DNA of 64,000 nt from Anderseniella sp963700895 (GTDB lineage Bacteria; Pseudomonadota; Alphaproteobacteria; Rhizobiales; Aestuariivirgaceae): positions 24,454 through 88,453 of the forward strand of contig CAVOZI010000020.1 in assembly GCA_963700895.1 (NCBI GenBank), given 5' to 3'. The notes under the pieces were generated by a model that worked only from the letters and a program-made list of their open reading frames with translations, was not told the DNA's origin and did not search any database. The position numbers were made by a program, and so were the translations under genes. Positions 30,588 through 39,545 of this stretch are shown here, piece by piece (position 1 is the first letter of the stretch; each line of letters starts with the position of its first letter).

Positions 30588-32354
30588 ATGGCGGAGACGG
30601 GCAAGGGCAGCGGGATACCCGAGGGTGGGTTTACGGATGAGTATGAGGTTGAGGTGTGGTTGGGCTTGCAACCTTCAACTAGCGCGCTCGCAGTTGCTTG
30701 GCGGATGGCTGGCAGAGTTATCCCGTTAATTGTTCAAGAAAAACCTCATTCGGTAATTTTTCCAACTCTCTATGCGCTAGCTGTTTCGCGATATGCCAGT
30801 ATTTGGAATGGTAGAAGGTCACATGAAATAAACAATTCCGCAAGAAAATCGCGTTTCTTGGCTGCCAGTGCTTCGATTGATGCTAAATCTAAAGACGCCG
30901 TTTATTGCTCTGCACGTTCGGTTTATGCTGCTTCTTCATCGAGGCATGACGCCATAAAAGCTGCTATTTCTATATCATCCCGTTCTAGTATCTTGGTTTC
31001 AACCTACGCAACTGCTGCGAAATTGGATTCTTGGAGGCAGTTATCATTAGACGCATCTTTATTGGAGAAACATGAGCATTCTAAATTCAAAGATGTTCCC
31101 CTATGGTTTGCCGGATTGGACAAAATTGATGTGTCTTCACCTCCGGCTTGGGTGGAAGATTCGTGGACTGCTCTTAGACGCGAGTTGCGAGCGCAACCGC
31201 TGTCTCAGGGCTGGTCGACGTGGATCGATTGGTATGATGACATTCTGCACGGTAGACCCGGAACGACGTCAAATCCCGATATAGAATTCGCCCGCCTGTT
31301 TGGGCACCCTGAAGCGGGCGTAAGGATCACTGAAGATGACTGGGAAGCGGGTCCCGCTGTCGTTAATCCGAAAATCAGGCAGGTGCTGGATTTCTTCAAG
31401 GTTGCGGACGCCTTGGCCGAAGAAGTCGCCGATGGTTCTGCTGAACCAAGTTCGGTCCTTGCCGCCACCCAACCGCTATCTGCCGGAGCAACCTTCCAAC
31501 TGGTCGGTGCAAAGTTCAAGATTGTCCAATCCGAGTTTACGGAAGATGCAATCGTCGCGCAGAAGAAAATCGTTCAACTTGAGTTTGACGATATCAAAAA
31601 GAAACTTGCCAGACTCGCTGAAGTTTCCAGCCGTGTGTCGAATAAACAAGGGTGGGAATATTTTCATGAGGATGTGCAAAATCTTGTCTTGTGTACGGAC
31701 ATTGACCTTACTGAAATTGCCCAAACTATTAGCATTGTTTGGGGGAGACTGGTCACTCTTGGTGGCTATCTGGAACTTGATAACAATCTTCGGTCTCCGA
31801 AAGCGAGATCGAACGTTACTGCTCTGGATGAAGACGTTAGAAGACCGCTTTCCGACTTGATCCGCGTTGCGGCGCCTTGGGTTCGCCAGTTCCCGACGGC
31901 CAGAGAGAAGGATGTGGAGGCAGGAAACTTCCTTGCGCGACCCGAATTGCTTGAACCTGCGAAGCAACTCTTTGAAAACGCAGATCGAGATGAGTTGCTG
32001 ACAAGGTCAGATGTAGCTGATTTGAAGCGGTTGCTGCTGTCTGTGCAACGTGGTGAGTTGCAGGCAAAGAAGGCAGGTGCCTATGCCACCAGTTCAGCGC
32101 GAAACTTAATCGTTGAAGCCGCGAAACTTGTCGCTGGCGGGATGGTAGGCGCAACAATTTCTGCTGCCCTTGAGCCTGAGATGAATGCTGCAGGTCAGTG
32201 GCTTCGTGGTTCTGCCATGCAGATTGAACAAATCATGGCTGATTCACCCGACGACTTGCGGCTCGCGATACAGGAGATTATTGACGATCTTCCGGACGAT
32301 CCTAAAGGCCCTGTTGTGCTTGATGCGCTTCCGCCTGAGCGGCGTAAGAAATAA
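30588..32354 (+). CDS. Orphan AT-rich gene, hypothetical protein of about 588 residues
   Basis: A single large gene visibly poorer in GC and with different codon use (many TCT, AAA, ATT, GTT) than its neighbours, suggesting transfer. The product looks cytosolic: a Ser/Ala/Tyr-rich N-terminal third (SRYASIWNGRRSHEINNSARK), a middle with a Trp-rich stretch (QGWSTWIDWYDDILHGRPG), a helical region from about 300 to 360 (IVAQKKIVQLEFDDIKKKLA) and a glycine-containing possible membrane helix near 530 (LVAGGMVGATISAAL). No domain is recognised. ATG 30588 has GGAG nine bases upstream; a TTG 15 bases earlier is possible. It is flanked by palindromic repeats on both sides. Confidence 0.65.
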   Translation: MAETGKGSGIPEGGFTDEYEVEVWLGLQPSTSALAVAWRMAGRVIPLIVQEKPHSVIFPTLYALAVSRYASIWNGRRSHEINNSARKSRFLAASASIDAKSKDAVYCSARSVYAASSSRHDAIKAAISISSRSSILVSTYATAAKLDSWRQLSLDASLLEKHEHSKFKDVPLWFAGLDKIDVSSPPAWVEDSWTALRRELRAQPLSQGWSTWIDWYDDILHGRPGTTSNPDIEFARLFGHPEAGVRITEDDWEAGPAVVNPKIRQVLDFFKVADALAEEVADGSAEPSSVLAATQPLSAGATFQLVGAKFKIVQSEFTEDAIVAQKKIVQLEFDDIKKKLARLAEVSSRVSNKQGWEYFHEDVQNLVLCTDIDLTEIAQTISIVWGRLVTLGGYLELDNNLRSPKARSNVTALDEDVRRPLSDLIRVAAPWVRQFPTAREKDVEAGNFLARPELLEPAKQLFENADRDELLTRSDVADLKRLLLSVQRGELQAKKAGAYATSSARNLIVEAAKLVAGGMVGATISAALEPEMNAAGQWLRGSAMQIEQIMADSPDDLRLAIQEIIDDLPDDPKGPVVLDALPPERRKK

Positions 32355-32582
32355 CGTAAGTCTATGGGTCCCGGCACGGTGGCCGGGACATGGGGTGAGT
32401 GTGTTTTCTGGATGCTCGGGACAAGCCCGAGCATGACAAGTTAGGTCTGGCGGGGGGATGGCAGTTGGATGAGAGACGGCGGCGCTTCGCTGGCCTTTCG
32501 TCCTCGACTTCGCTTCGCTTGTCTTGATCAAGTCGGGGGATGACAAGATTAGAGAGATCCCCGCCGGGGATGACGGATTGAA
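32355..32582. repeat. Cluster of palindromic repeat fragments right of the orphan gene
   Basis: The spacer contains ATGCTCGGG-ACAAG-CCCGAGCAT (9-bp stem, 32412-32434), of the same type as the repeat at 30466. It also holds GATCAAGTCGGGGGATGACA-like sequence near 32527-32546, and a CCCCG/CGGGG palindrome near 32558-32569. This looks like an assembly of dispersed intergenic repeats; no gene. Confidence 0.55.
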
Positions 32583-32996
32583 ATGCACTCCACCCACGAA
32601 ATCACCATTTCCACCCGAGGGCAGGGGCTTTACGAGTTCACGGCTCAAGCCGAGGCGTTTGTGCGGCAGGCCGGGGTGGACACAGGCCTCGTCACCGTGT
32701 TCTGCCGGCATACGTCGGCCTCGCTGACCATCCAGGAAAATGCCGACCCGGACGTGCGCGCCGACCTTGACGAGTTCTTCCGCCGGCTGGTGCGCGAGGG
32801 CGAACCCTGGTATCGCCACACCATCGAGGGGCCGGACGACATGCCCGCGCACATCTAGGCCGCGCTCACCGATGTGTCGCTGTCGATCCCTGTCATGGCG
32901 GGGCGCATGGTGCTGGGCACGTGGCAGGGCATCTACCTGTTCGAGCATCGTGCCGCGCCGCATACCCGTCGCGTCGCTTTGCATCTTTCATCCTGA
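32583..32996 (+). pseudogene. YjbQ (UPF0047) family protein with an internal UAG stop
   Basis: Member of the YjbQ/UPF0047 family, small cytosolic proteins with a thiamin-phosphate-synthase-like reputation but no settled role. The body is well conserved: HSTHEITISTRGQGLYEFT, VFCRHTSASLTIQENADPDV and DEFFRRLVREGEPWYRH. At 32856-32858 the codon after PAHI is TAG, where relatives carry Lys or Arg. Reading continues in the same frame with the expected end (AALTDVSLSIPV, LGTWQGIYLFEHR, RRVALHLSS) and a stop at 32994. One base change would restore 137 residues. Either a nonsense mutation or a sequence error. Confidence 0.82.
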
Positions 32997-33093
32997 GTGA
33001 TCGCACAATTTGTCCGAAAACCGGTTCCCACTTTTCGGATTGTGCTCTATGCACTCCGCCATCGTTTCCAAACTCGACAGGGGCACACAGACC

Positions 33094-33507
33094 ATGACGG
33101 CAGCCGCAACCCGCAAGCTCATCACCCGCTACTACGACGCCTTCAACAAGCAGGACACCGCGACCATGCTCGACTGCCTGGGCGCAGGCTTCGTGCACGA
33201 CGTGAGCCAGGGCGAGCGCCGCCGCGGCAAGAAGAAGTTCGCCGAGTTTCTCGGTCACATGCACCGCTGCTATCACGAGCAGCTGTCCGACGTGGTGGTG
33301 ATGACCTCGACGGACGGGACGCGCGCGGCGGCCGAGTTCAACCTCAAGGGCAAGTACCTCTCAACCGACGAGGGCCTGCCGCCGGCCAAGGGCCAGACCT
33401 ACAAGCTTCGCGTCGGCGCGTTCTTCGAGGTAGCCGACGGCAAGATCACCCGGGTGTCTACGCATTACAGCCTGCCCGAGTGGACGAAGCAGGTGGTGGG
33501 ACATTGA
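33094..33507 (+). CDS. SnoaL-like / NTF2-fold polyketide-cyclase-type protein
   Basis: About 137 residues with the cone-shaped NTF2 fold pattern of SnoaL-like proteins: an N-terminal helix pair (RKLITRYYDAFNKQDTATMLDCLG), then strands FVHDVSQGERRRGKK, VVVMTSTDGTRAAAEFNLKGKYL and YKLRVGAFFEVADGKITRVSTHY. Family members include isomerases, cyclases and non-enzymatic proteins, so the function is open. ATG 33094 is preferred; an in-frame ATG at 33052 is possible. It precedes a GNAT gene on the same strand. Confidence 0.75.
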   Translation: MTAAATRKLITRYYDAFNKQDTATMLDCLGAGFVHDVSQGERRRGKKKFAEFLGHMHRCYHEQLSDVVVMTSTDGTRAAAEFNLKGKYLSTDEGLPPAKGQTYKLRVGAFFEVADGKITRVSTHYSLPEWTKQVVGH

Positions 33508-33608
33508 TTTCGCTCACGCCAGTTGGCTTCGCCAACGGCTCCGCGAGGGCGGCCTGACCGGCCGGCGCGCAGTCGCGCTTGCCTCGCTTCGCTCGGAGGG
33601 AGAAACCA

Positions 33609-34199
33609 ATGACCGTCACCGTTCGCCCCCTCACCGGCGCTGAATTCGACGCGGCGATCCCGGCGCTGGCCGATCTGCGGATCGGGATTTTCAGAGTCTT
33701 TCCGTATCTTTACGACGGAGACCTTGCGTACGAGGAAAAGTACCTGGCGCGCTTCAAGGCGGCGGACCGGGCGTTCCTCGCTGCCGCCTTCGACGGCGAC
33801 ACGATCGTGGGCGCGGCGACGGCGGCGCCCATGGCGGGTGAGGCGGACGAGTTCCGCAAGCCCTTCGAGCTGGCCGGGTACGACGTGTCGAAAATCTTCT
33901 ACTTCGCCGAGAGCCTGCTGCTGCCGCAGTACCGCGGCCACGGCGTGGGCCACAGGTTCTTCGACGCACGCGAGGCGCATGCGCGCTCGTTCGGCGAGTA
34001 TGAGTACGCCGCGTTCTGCTCGGTCGTGCGCCCCGCCGATCACCCGGCCCGGCCGGAAGGCTACCAGCCGCTTGATGCGTTCTGGACCAGGCGCGGGTTC
34101 CACAAGGCTGAAGGCATCACCACCACCTATGCGTGGAAGGATGTTGGTGATACGCAGGAGACATTGAAGACCATGCAGTTCTGGATGAAACGCCTATGA
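33609..34199 (+). CDS. GNAT-family N-acetyltransferase
   Basis: 196 residues with GNAT-like features: an N-terminal strand (VTVRPLTGAEF), a central strand FYFAESLLLPQYRGHGVGHRFFDARE (the acetyl-CoA loop Q/R-x-x-G-x-G) and a C-terminal strand. Substrate unknown. GGAGG lies before the ATG at 33609. The stop overlaps the start of the following hydrolase gene (ATGA at 34196), so the two are translationally coupled. GNAT-nitrilase pairs occur in several bacteria; a joint role in amide metabolism is inference. Confidence 0.82.
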   Translation: MTVTVRPLTGAEFDAAIPALADLRIGIFRVFPYLYDGDLAYEEKYLARFKAADRAFLAAAFDGDTIVGAATAAPMAGEADEFRKPFELAGYDVSKIFYFAESLLLPQYRGHGVGHRFFDAREAHARSFGEYEYAAFCSVVRPADHPARPEGYQPLDAFWTRRGFHKAEGITTTYAWKDVGDTQETLKTMQFWMKRL

Positions 34200-35104
34200 G
34201 CCGTTCCCTTGTCATCGCCGCCGCGCAGTACCCGCTCGATGAACTGGAGTCGGAGGCTCAGTACGAGGACAAGATCTCGCGCTGGGTGGAGGATGCCGTG
34301 GCGGCTGAGGCGAGGCTGCTGGTGTTTCCCGAGTATGGCGCGATGGAACTGGCAGCCCTTGCCGGGCCGGAGACGGCGGCGGATCTGCAGGGCGCCATCG
34401 ACGCGGTGTCTGACCGCATGGAACTGCAGGCGGCGGTTCATTCGAAGCTGGCCGCCGCCCATGGCGTGACCATCGTGGCCGCGTCCGGCCCGGTGCGCCA
34501 TGGCGATGGCAGCGCCACCAACGTGGCGCGCGTCTTCCACCCGTCGGGCAAGGTGGGTGAGTACGCCAAGCTGATGATGACGCCGTGGGAGCGCGAACCG
34601 TGGAAGGTGTGTGCGGGGCCTGCGTCGGGCCTGCAGGTGTTCGACTTAGGGGTCGCGAAGGTGGGGCTCGTCATCTGCTACGACATCGAGTTTCCGCTGC
34701 TCAGCCGCGCACTGGCGGAAGCGGGCGCCGAGATCATCCTGGCGCCGTCGAACACCGAGACCGAGCACGGCTACTGGCGGGTGCGCACCGGCTGCATGGC
34801 GCGGGCGCTGGAGAACCAGGTCTACACGGTGCACTCGCCGACCGTGGGGCCGGCGCCGTGGTGCCCGCCGGTGGAGATGAACGTCGGCGCGGCCGGGGTA
34901 TACGCGGCCTCCGACAAGGGCTTTCCGGCGGGCGGGGTGATGGCGCTGGGCGAACTGAACAAGCCGCAATGGGTGTTCGCCGAGGTGGACCTTGACCTGC
35001 TGGCGCAAGTGCGGGCGTCGGGCGGGGTGCAGACCTACAATCACTGGCATGAGCAGCCCGGCGCCGGGCCGCTGCCGCCGGCAGGGCGCACGGACCTCAA
35101 ATGA
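34196..35104 (+). CDS. Carbon-nitrogen hydrolase (nitrilase superfamily)
   Basis: 302-residue amidase-type enzyme with the Glu-Lys-Cys triad: E in LLVFPEYGAMEL, K in EYAKLMMTPWE and C in VGLVICYDIEFPLLSR. Members hydrolyse amides or nitriles. The context (ATGA-coupled to a GNAT gene and overlapping the SbtA gene start by four bases) suggests an operon, but not the substrate. The Glu-Lys-Cys spacing is normal and the protein appears complete. Confidence 0.88.
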   Translation: MSRSLVIAAAQYPLDELESEAQYEDKISRWVEDAVAAEARLLVFPEYGAMELAALAGPETAADLQGAIDAVSDRMELQAAVHSKLAAAHGVTIVAASGPVRHGDGSATNVARVFHPSGKVGEYAKLMMTPWEREPWKVCAGPASGLQVFDLGVAKVGLVICYDIEFPLLSRALAEAGAEIILAPSNTETEHGYWRVRTGCMARALENQVYTVHSPTVGPAPWCPPVEMNVGAAGVYAASDKGFPAGGVMALGELNKPQWVFAEVDLDLLAQVRASGGVQTYNHWHEQPGAGPLPPAGRTDLK

Positions 35105-36096
35105 CCGGCATGATCGAGATTGCCCAGCAGAACCTCTTGTCGCCAATGGTTCTGTTCTTTGCGCTCGGCCTGTTCGCCTCGTTCGTGAAATCCGACCTGT
35201 CGATCCCCGAGGCCATTGCCAAGACCATGGCCGTCTACCTGATGATGGCGATCGGCTTCAAGGGCGGGGTGGAACTGGCCAATGCAGGCGCCAGCGTGAC
35301 GCTGGTCGCGGTGCTGGCGGCAGGAGCGGTGGTGTCGGCAGTGCTGCCGCTGATCGGCTTCGGCCTGCTGTCGGCCACCAGCAAGCTGCCGCGCGTCGAC
35401 CGGGCGGCGGTGGCGGCGCACTATGGCTCCATCTCTATCGTGACCTTCGTGGCGGCCACACAGGCCGTGACCACGGCGGGGCTTGCCTATGACGGTTACC
35501 TGATCGCCGTGGCGGCGGTGATGGAAAGTCCGGCGATCATTACCGCGCTGATGCTGGCGCGGCGCGGCCAGCCGCCTGCCGCCACACCTGACGCGGCAGA
35601 GGCGCAGGCCTCCGGGCAACTGTGGCGCGAGATCGCCTTCAACTCGTCGGTATTGATGCTGACCGGCGCCTTCGTCATCGGCATGGTGACGGGCAAGCCG
35701 GGGCTGGAGATGATTTCGTCGTTCATCATCGATCCGTTCCGCGGCGTGCTGTGCCTGTTCCTGCTCGACATGGGGCTGATCGCGGGGCGCGGCTTGCGCG
35801 GCGGTGCGGGCAAGCTGCCGCTGCCAGTGATCGCCTTCGGACTTTACATGCCGGTGCTGGGCGCGCTGCTGGCGTCAGGGCTCGCGGCGGCAATGGGATT
35901 GAGCGCGGGCAGTGCGGCGCTGTTCATCACGCTGGCCGCATCGGCGTCCTATATCGCCGTGCCGGCGGCCATGCGCCTGGCGCTGCCGGAGGCCAAGCCG
36001 TCGATCTATCTGACCCTGTCGCTGGGGGTGACGTTTCCGTTCAACCTGGCGCTGGGCATCCCGTTCTACATCTGGCTGGCGGAGACCGTCACATGA
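35101..36096 (+). CDS. sbtA: Sodium-dependent bicarbonate transporter SbtA family
   Basis: 331-residue inner-membrane protein with about ten hydrophobic helices. Family motifs are GFKGGVELA, VAAHYGSISIVTFVAA, the LFLLDMGLIAGRG loop and SYIAVPAAMRLALPEAKPS. SbtA proteins are high-affinity Na+/HCO3- symporters, best known in cyanobacteria and also present in heterotrophic bacteria. The central cytosolic loop (RRGQPPAATPDAAEA) is shorter than in cyanobacterial SbtA. Its stop overlaps the start of the PII-like gene (ATGA), a classical SbtA-SbtB pair, and a beta carbonic anhydrase follows. Confidence 0.9.
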   Translation: MTGMIEIAQQNLLSPMVLFFALGLFASFVKSDLSIPEAIAKTMAVYLMMAIGFKGGVELANAGASVTLVAVLAAGAVVSAVLPLIGFGLLSATSKLPRVDRAAVAAHYGSISIVTFVAATQAVTTAGLAYDGYLIAVAAVMESPAIITALMLARRGQPPAATPDAAEAQASGQLWREIAFNSSVLMLTGAFVIGMVTGKPGLEMISSFIIDPFRGVLCLFLLDMGLIAGRGLRGGAGKLPLPVIAFGLYMPVLGALLASGLAAAMGLSAGSAALFITLAASASYIAVPAAMRLALPEAKPSIYLTLSLGVTFPFNLALGIPFYIWLAETVT

Positions 36097-36410
36097 GCAT
36101 CACCACGCACCCCAAGAAGCGCATCGAGATCATGATCGAGGCGCCAGCACTTGCCCGGGTTACCGCCGCGCTCGACCGGGCCGAGGCGACCGGCTACACG
36201 GTGCTGCCGGCCCTGGCCGGGCGGGGCAATGGCGGCACCTGGCAACGTGACGACGCCTTCGGAGATTCTGGCCGCATCGTCTGCGTGGTGTGCATCAGCG
36301 ACGCGCAGCGGGTGCCGGCCATACTCGAGGCCTTGAAGCCGCTGGTGGAACGGCATATCGGTATCGTGTCGGTGGCCGACGTGCAGGTCATCCGCGCCGA
36401 ACATTTCTAG
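36093..36410 (+). CDS. sbtB: SbtB-like PII family regulator of SbtA
   Basis: 105-residue PII-like protein overlapping the sbtA stop by four bases. The ferredoxin-like core shows KRIEIMIEAPALARVTAALDRAEATGYTVL and RIVCVVCISDAQRVPAILEALKP. A T-loop-like segment carries GRGNGGTWQRDDAF. In cyanobacteria SbtB binds adenine nucleotides and gates SbtA; here the same role is inferred from fusion-tight neighbourhood. The residues that contact nucleotide were not checked in detail. Ends 13 bases before the carbonic anhydrase start. Confidence 0.85.
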   Translation: MSITTHPKKRIEIMIEAPALARVTAALDRAEATGYTVLPALAGRGNGGTWQRDDAFGDSGRIVCVVCISDAQRVPAILEALKPLVERHIGIVSVADVQVIRAEHF

Positions 36411-36422
36411 GGCCTGGTTGCG

Positions 36423-37058
36423 ATGCCTGACAGATTTCCCGAACGCCTGAAACAGGGCTACAGCACCTTCCGCTCCGAGGCTTTCCCGCGCGAGCGCCAG
36501 CGCTATGACGTGCTGGCGGCGGGTGGACAGAAGCCGACGATCATGATCATCGCCTGCTGCGATTCACGCGCAGCACCCGAGATCGTTTTCGACGCCAGCC
36601 CGGGCGAGGTGTTCGTGGTTCGCAACGTGGCCAACCTGGTGCCGCCCTATGCGCCGGACGGCAAGCATCACTCAACCTCCGCGGCGCTGGAATTTGCGGT
36701 GCTGCAGCTGGGGGTGAAGCACATCGTCATCATGGGGCACGGGCGGTGCGGCGGCATATCGGCGGTCGTCAATCCGTCAGGCCCGCTGAGCAGCGGCGAT
36801 TTCATTGGCCAGTGGCTGACCCAGATCCGCGATCTCGCCCAGTTCGTCGAGCGTGAGCATCAGCATTCGGACGATGAATACCAGACCAGCGTGGAGCGGG
36901 CCAACGTCGAACATTCGCTGGCCAACCTGCGCACTTTTCCCTGGGTGCGCCAGCGCGAGCAGCGCGGCGAGCTTGGCTTGCACGGGGCATGGTTTGACAT
37001 CGGCCTTGGCGAACTCCATGTTCTAAACTTCAGTTCAGGTGAATGGAGAATGCTCTGA
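36423..37058 (+). CDS. Beta-class carbonic anhydrase
   Basis: Zinc enzyme interconverting CO2 and HCO3-. It is 211 residues with zinc ligands C46 in ACCDSR, H106 and C109 in MGHGRCGG; D47 and R49 form the catalytic dyad. It lies 13 bases after sbtB, completing a bicarbonate transporter, regulator and hydration enzyme unit. Beta-type enzymes usually work in the cytosol and no signal peptide is visible. It overlaps or abuts the start of the copper ATPase gene. Confidence 0.93.
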   Translation: MPDRFPERLKQGYSTFRSEAFPRERQRYDVLAAGGQKPTIMIIACCDSRAAPEIVFDASPGEVFVVRNVANLVPPYAPDGKHHSTSAALEFAVLQLGVKHIVIMGHGRCGGISAVVNPSGPLSSGDFIGQWLTQIRDLAQFVEREHQHSDDEYQTSVERANVEHSLANLRTFPWVRQREQRGELGLHGAWFDIGLGELHVLNFSSGEWRML

Positions 37059-37060
37059 CC

Positions 37061-39376
37061 ATGGCTTCTGGCGAGGCCAGTACCCCGACTGCCATCGATC
37101 CCGTGTGCGGGATGACGGTGAAGTTGAATGCGGGCAAGCCGGAATTCGAGTGGAAGGGCGAGACCTACCACTTCTGCAATCCGAAATGTAAGCACCGGTT
37201 CGAAGCCGACCCGGTTTTCTTCCTCTCTGGCAACAACAAGCGCAAGCCGAAGCCGGCAGCGAAGAACGTCCTTTACACCTGCCCGATGGACCCGGAGATC
37301 GTCCAGGAAGGTCCGGGCACCTGTCCGATCTGCGGCATGGCGCTGGAGCCGATGGGCGCTCCGGTGGACGGGCCAAACCACGAACTGATCGATTTCACCC
37401 GCAGAATGTGGGTGTCTGCAGCCGCCGCAGTTCCGCTGATGGCATTGACCATGGGACCGATGGCCGGTCTGCCGGTGCGCGAGTGGCTTGGCGAAAGAAC
37501 GGCGCAGTTCGTGGAACTTGCCCTGGCCGCGCCGGTGGTGCTGTGGGCGGCGAAGCCGTTCTTCCATCGCGGCTGGACTTCGCTCAAGACCCGCAAATTC
37601 AACATGTGGACGCTGATCATGCTCGGCGTAGGTGCTGCGTTCCTCTATTCGCTGGTGGCGACGCTGGCGCCGCAACTGTTTCCGGCGGCGCTCAAATCGG
37701 TCGGCGGCACCGTACCGGTCTATTTCGAGGCGGCGGTGGTGATCATCGCTCTGGTGTTCGTGGGCCAGGTGCTGGAGCTGCGGGCCCGGGAGCGAACAGG
37801 TGATGCGATCAAGGCGCTGATCAACCTGGCGCCCAAGACGGCGCGGCGGATCAATGACGATGGCAGCGAATACGATGCGCCGCGGGAAAACATACTCGCT
37901 GGCGATATGTTGCGGGTACGGCCCGGCGAGGCGGTACCGGTCGATGGCGAGGTGATGGAGGGCGAAACCTCCATCGACGAGGCGATGCTGACAGGTGAAC
38001 CGATCCCGGTCGCCAAGGGCCCCGGCGACAAGGTGACCGGCGGCACCATCAACAAGAACGGCTCCATCGTGATGAAGGCCGTGCGGGTCGGCGAGGACAC
38101 GATGCTCTCGCAGATCGTCGAGATGGTGGCGTCGGCGCAACGTTCGCGCGCGCCGATCCAGGGACTGGCGGACAAGGTGGCGGGTTACTTCGTTCCCACC
38201 GTGGTGGCAGTTGCGGTGATCTCATTCTTCGCCTGGCTGGCGTTTGGCCCGGCGCCGGCGCTTGCCTTCGCCATCGTGGCGGCGGTGTCGGTGCTTATCA
38301 TCGCCTGCCCGTGCGCGCTGGGGCTTGCAACACCGATGTCAATCATGACGGCGACGGGGCGCGGCGCGCAGGCCGGCGTGCTGATCAAGGAGGCCGGTGC
38401 GCTGGAGCGGCTGTCGCATACCGATACGCTGGTCGTTGACAAGACCGGCACCTTGACGCGGGGCAAGCCCGCCGTGACCGAACTGGGGCCGCTGGACGGC
38501 AGGCCGGAAGCCGAGCTGCTGGCACTGGCAGCCGGCATCGAGACCGGTTCCGAGCACCCGCTGGCCGAGGCGATCCTGAATGCGACGAATGCCGTCTCGG
38601 TTGGTCCGGCCAAAATGAGCGGGTTCGAGGCGGTGACCGGCAAGGGAGTCACCGCCAGCCATGGCGGCAAGCGCATCGCCTTCGGTAACGCCGCACTGAT
38701 GGCGCAAGCCGGAGCGGACATCGCGCCCTTGGCCCGGCGGGTCGAGCGGCTGCAGGCGCAGGGCAATACGGTCATGTACCTGGCCGAGGACGATACGCTT
38801 GCGGGCTTCGTCGCGGTGGCTGATCCGGTCAAGGACAAGGCAGCAGCCGCCATCAAGGCGCTGCATGGACTGGGCTACCGGATCGTCATGGCGACCGGCG
38901 ACAACGAAATCACGGCAAGGGCCGTGGCCAAGAAACTCGGCATAGACGAAGTGCATGCGGGCGTGTTGCCGGAAGACAAGAAAGCCATGGTGGAGCGGTT
39001 GCGCAGCGAGGGCCGCAAGGTGGCGATGGCTGGCGATGGCGTCAACGATGCGCCCGCTCTTGCCGCGGCGGATGTGGGCATTGCCATGGGGACAGGCGCC
39101 GACGTGGCGCTGGAAAGCGCGGGAATTACGCTGTTGAAGGGCGACCTGAACGGCATCGTGCGGGCACGCAAACTGGCGGATGCGACCATGCTCAACATCA
39201 AGCAGAACCTGTTCTTTGCCTTCGTCTACAATGCGGCCGGTGTGCCGATTGCGGCGGGCATCCTGTACCCGGTTACCGGCTGGCTGCTGTCGCCGATGAT
39301 TGCGGCAGCCGCCATGAGCCTGTCGTCGGTGTCGGTGATCTCGAATGCGCTGCGGTTGCGGCGGCTGCAGCTGTAG
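37061..39376 (+). CDS. copA: Copper/silver-exporting P-type ATPase with YHS and heavy-metal-binding N-terminus
   Basis: P1B-type ATPase in the inner membrane, exporting monovalent copper or silver. In order: a YHS domain (DPVCGMTVKLN), a heavy-metal-binding domain (YTCPMDPEIVQEGPGTCPICGMAL), then the pump with transmembrane CPC (IIACPCALG), phosphorylation motif DKTGTLT, ATP-binding SEHPLAEAI and hinge GDGVNDAPALAAADVG. This CPC form, with a YHS/HMBD front instead of an HMA domain, is typical of the SilP/CopA-like group. ATG 37061 has GGAG upstream; ATG 37043 overlaps the carbonic anhydrase and is the alternative. About 771 residues. Confidence 0.92.
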   Translation: MASGEASTPTAIDPVCGMTVKLNAGKPEFEWKGETYHFCNPKCKHRFEADPVFFLSGNNKRKPKPAAKNVLYTCPMDPEIVQEGPGTCPICGMALEPMGAPVDGPNHELIDFTRRMWVSAAAAVPLMALTMGPMAGLPVREWLGERTAQFVELALAAPVVLWAAKPFFHRGWTSLKTRKFNMWTLIMLGVGAAFLYSLVATLAPQLFPAALKSVGGTVPVYFEAAVVIIALVFVGQVLELRARERTGDAIKALINLAPKTARRINDDGSEYDAPRENILAGDMLRVRPGEAVPVDGEVMEGETSIDEAMLTGEPIPVAKGPGDKVTGGTINKNGSIVMKAVRVGEDTMLSQIVEMVASAQRSRAPIQGLADKVAGYFVPTVVAVAVISFFAWLAFGPAPALAFAIVAAVSVLIIACPCALGLATPMSIMTATGRGAQAGVLIKEAGALERLSHTDTLVVDKTGTLTRGKPAVTELGPLDGRPEAELLALAAGIETGSEHPLAEAILNATNAVSVGPAKMSGFEAVTGKGVTASHGGKRIAFGNAALMAQAGADIAPLARRVERLQAQGNTVMYLAEDDTLAGFVAVADPVKDKAAAAIKALHGLGYRIVMATGDNEITARAVAKKLGIDEVHAGVLPEDKKAMVERLRSEGRKVAMAGDGVNDAPALAAADVGIAMGTGADVALESAGITLLKGDLNGIVRARKLADATMLNIKQNLFFAFVYNAAGVPIAAGILYPVTGWLLSPMIAAAAMSLSSVSVISNALRLRRLQL

Positions 39377-39545
39377 GCCTGGCAGGTCAGCCGATTCCGG
39401 CAGGTGAGACCCCTTGCTGCTTGCCAAAAATCTGCGCCCGGGACATCATGTTCCGATAAGCGGTTCGCAAGGAACCGCAGCAGTGGCGTATCTCCGGGGT
39501 GCTCCGGGTTCTCCGGGGTTGCGTCACGCAGGGAGGACGTTTGAA

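Noticed and set aside
32856..32858. UAG read as an inserted amino acid
   Set aside because: No pyrrolysine machinery or context is visible; single-base change is simpler.
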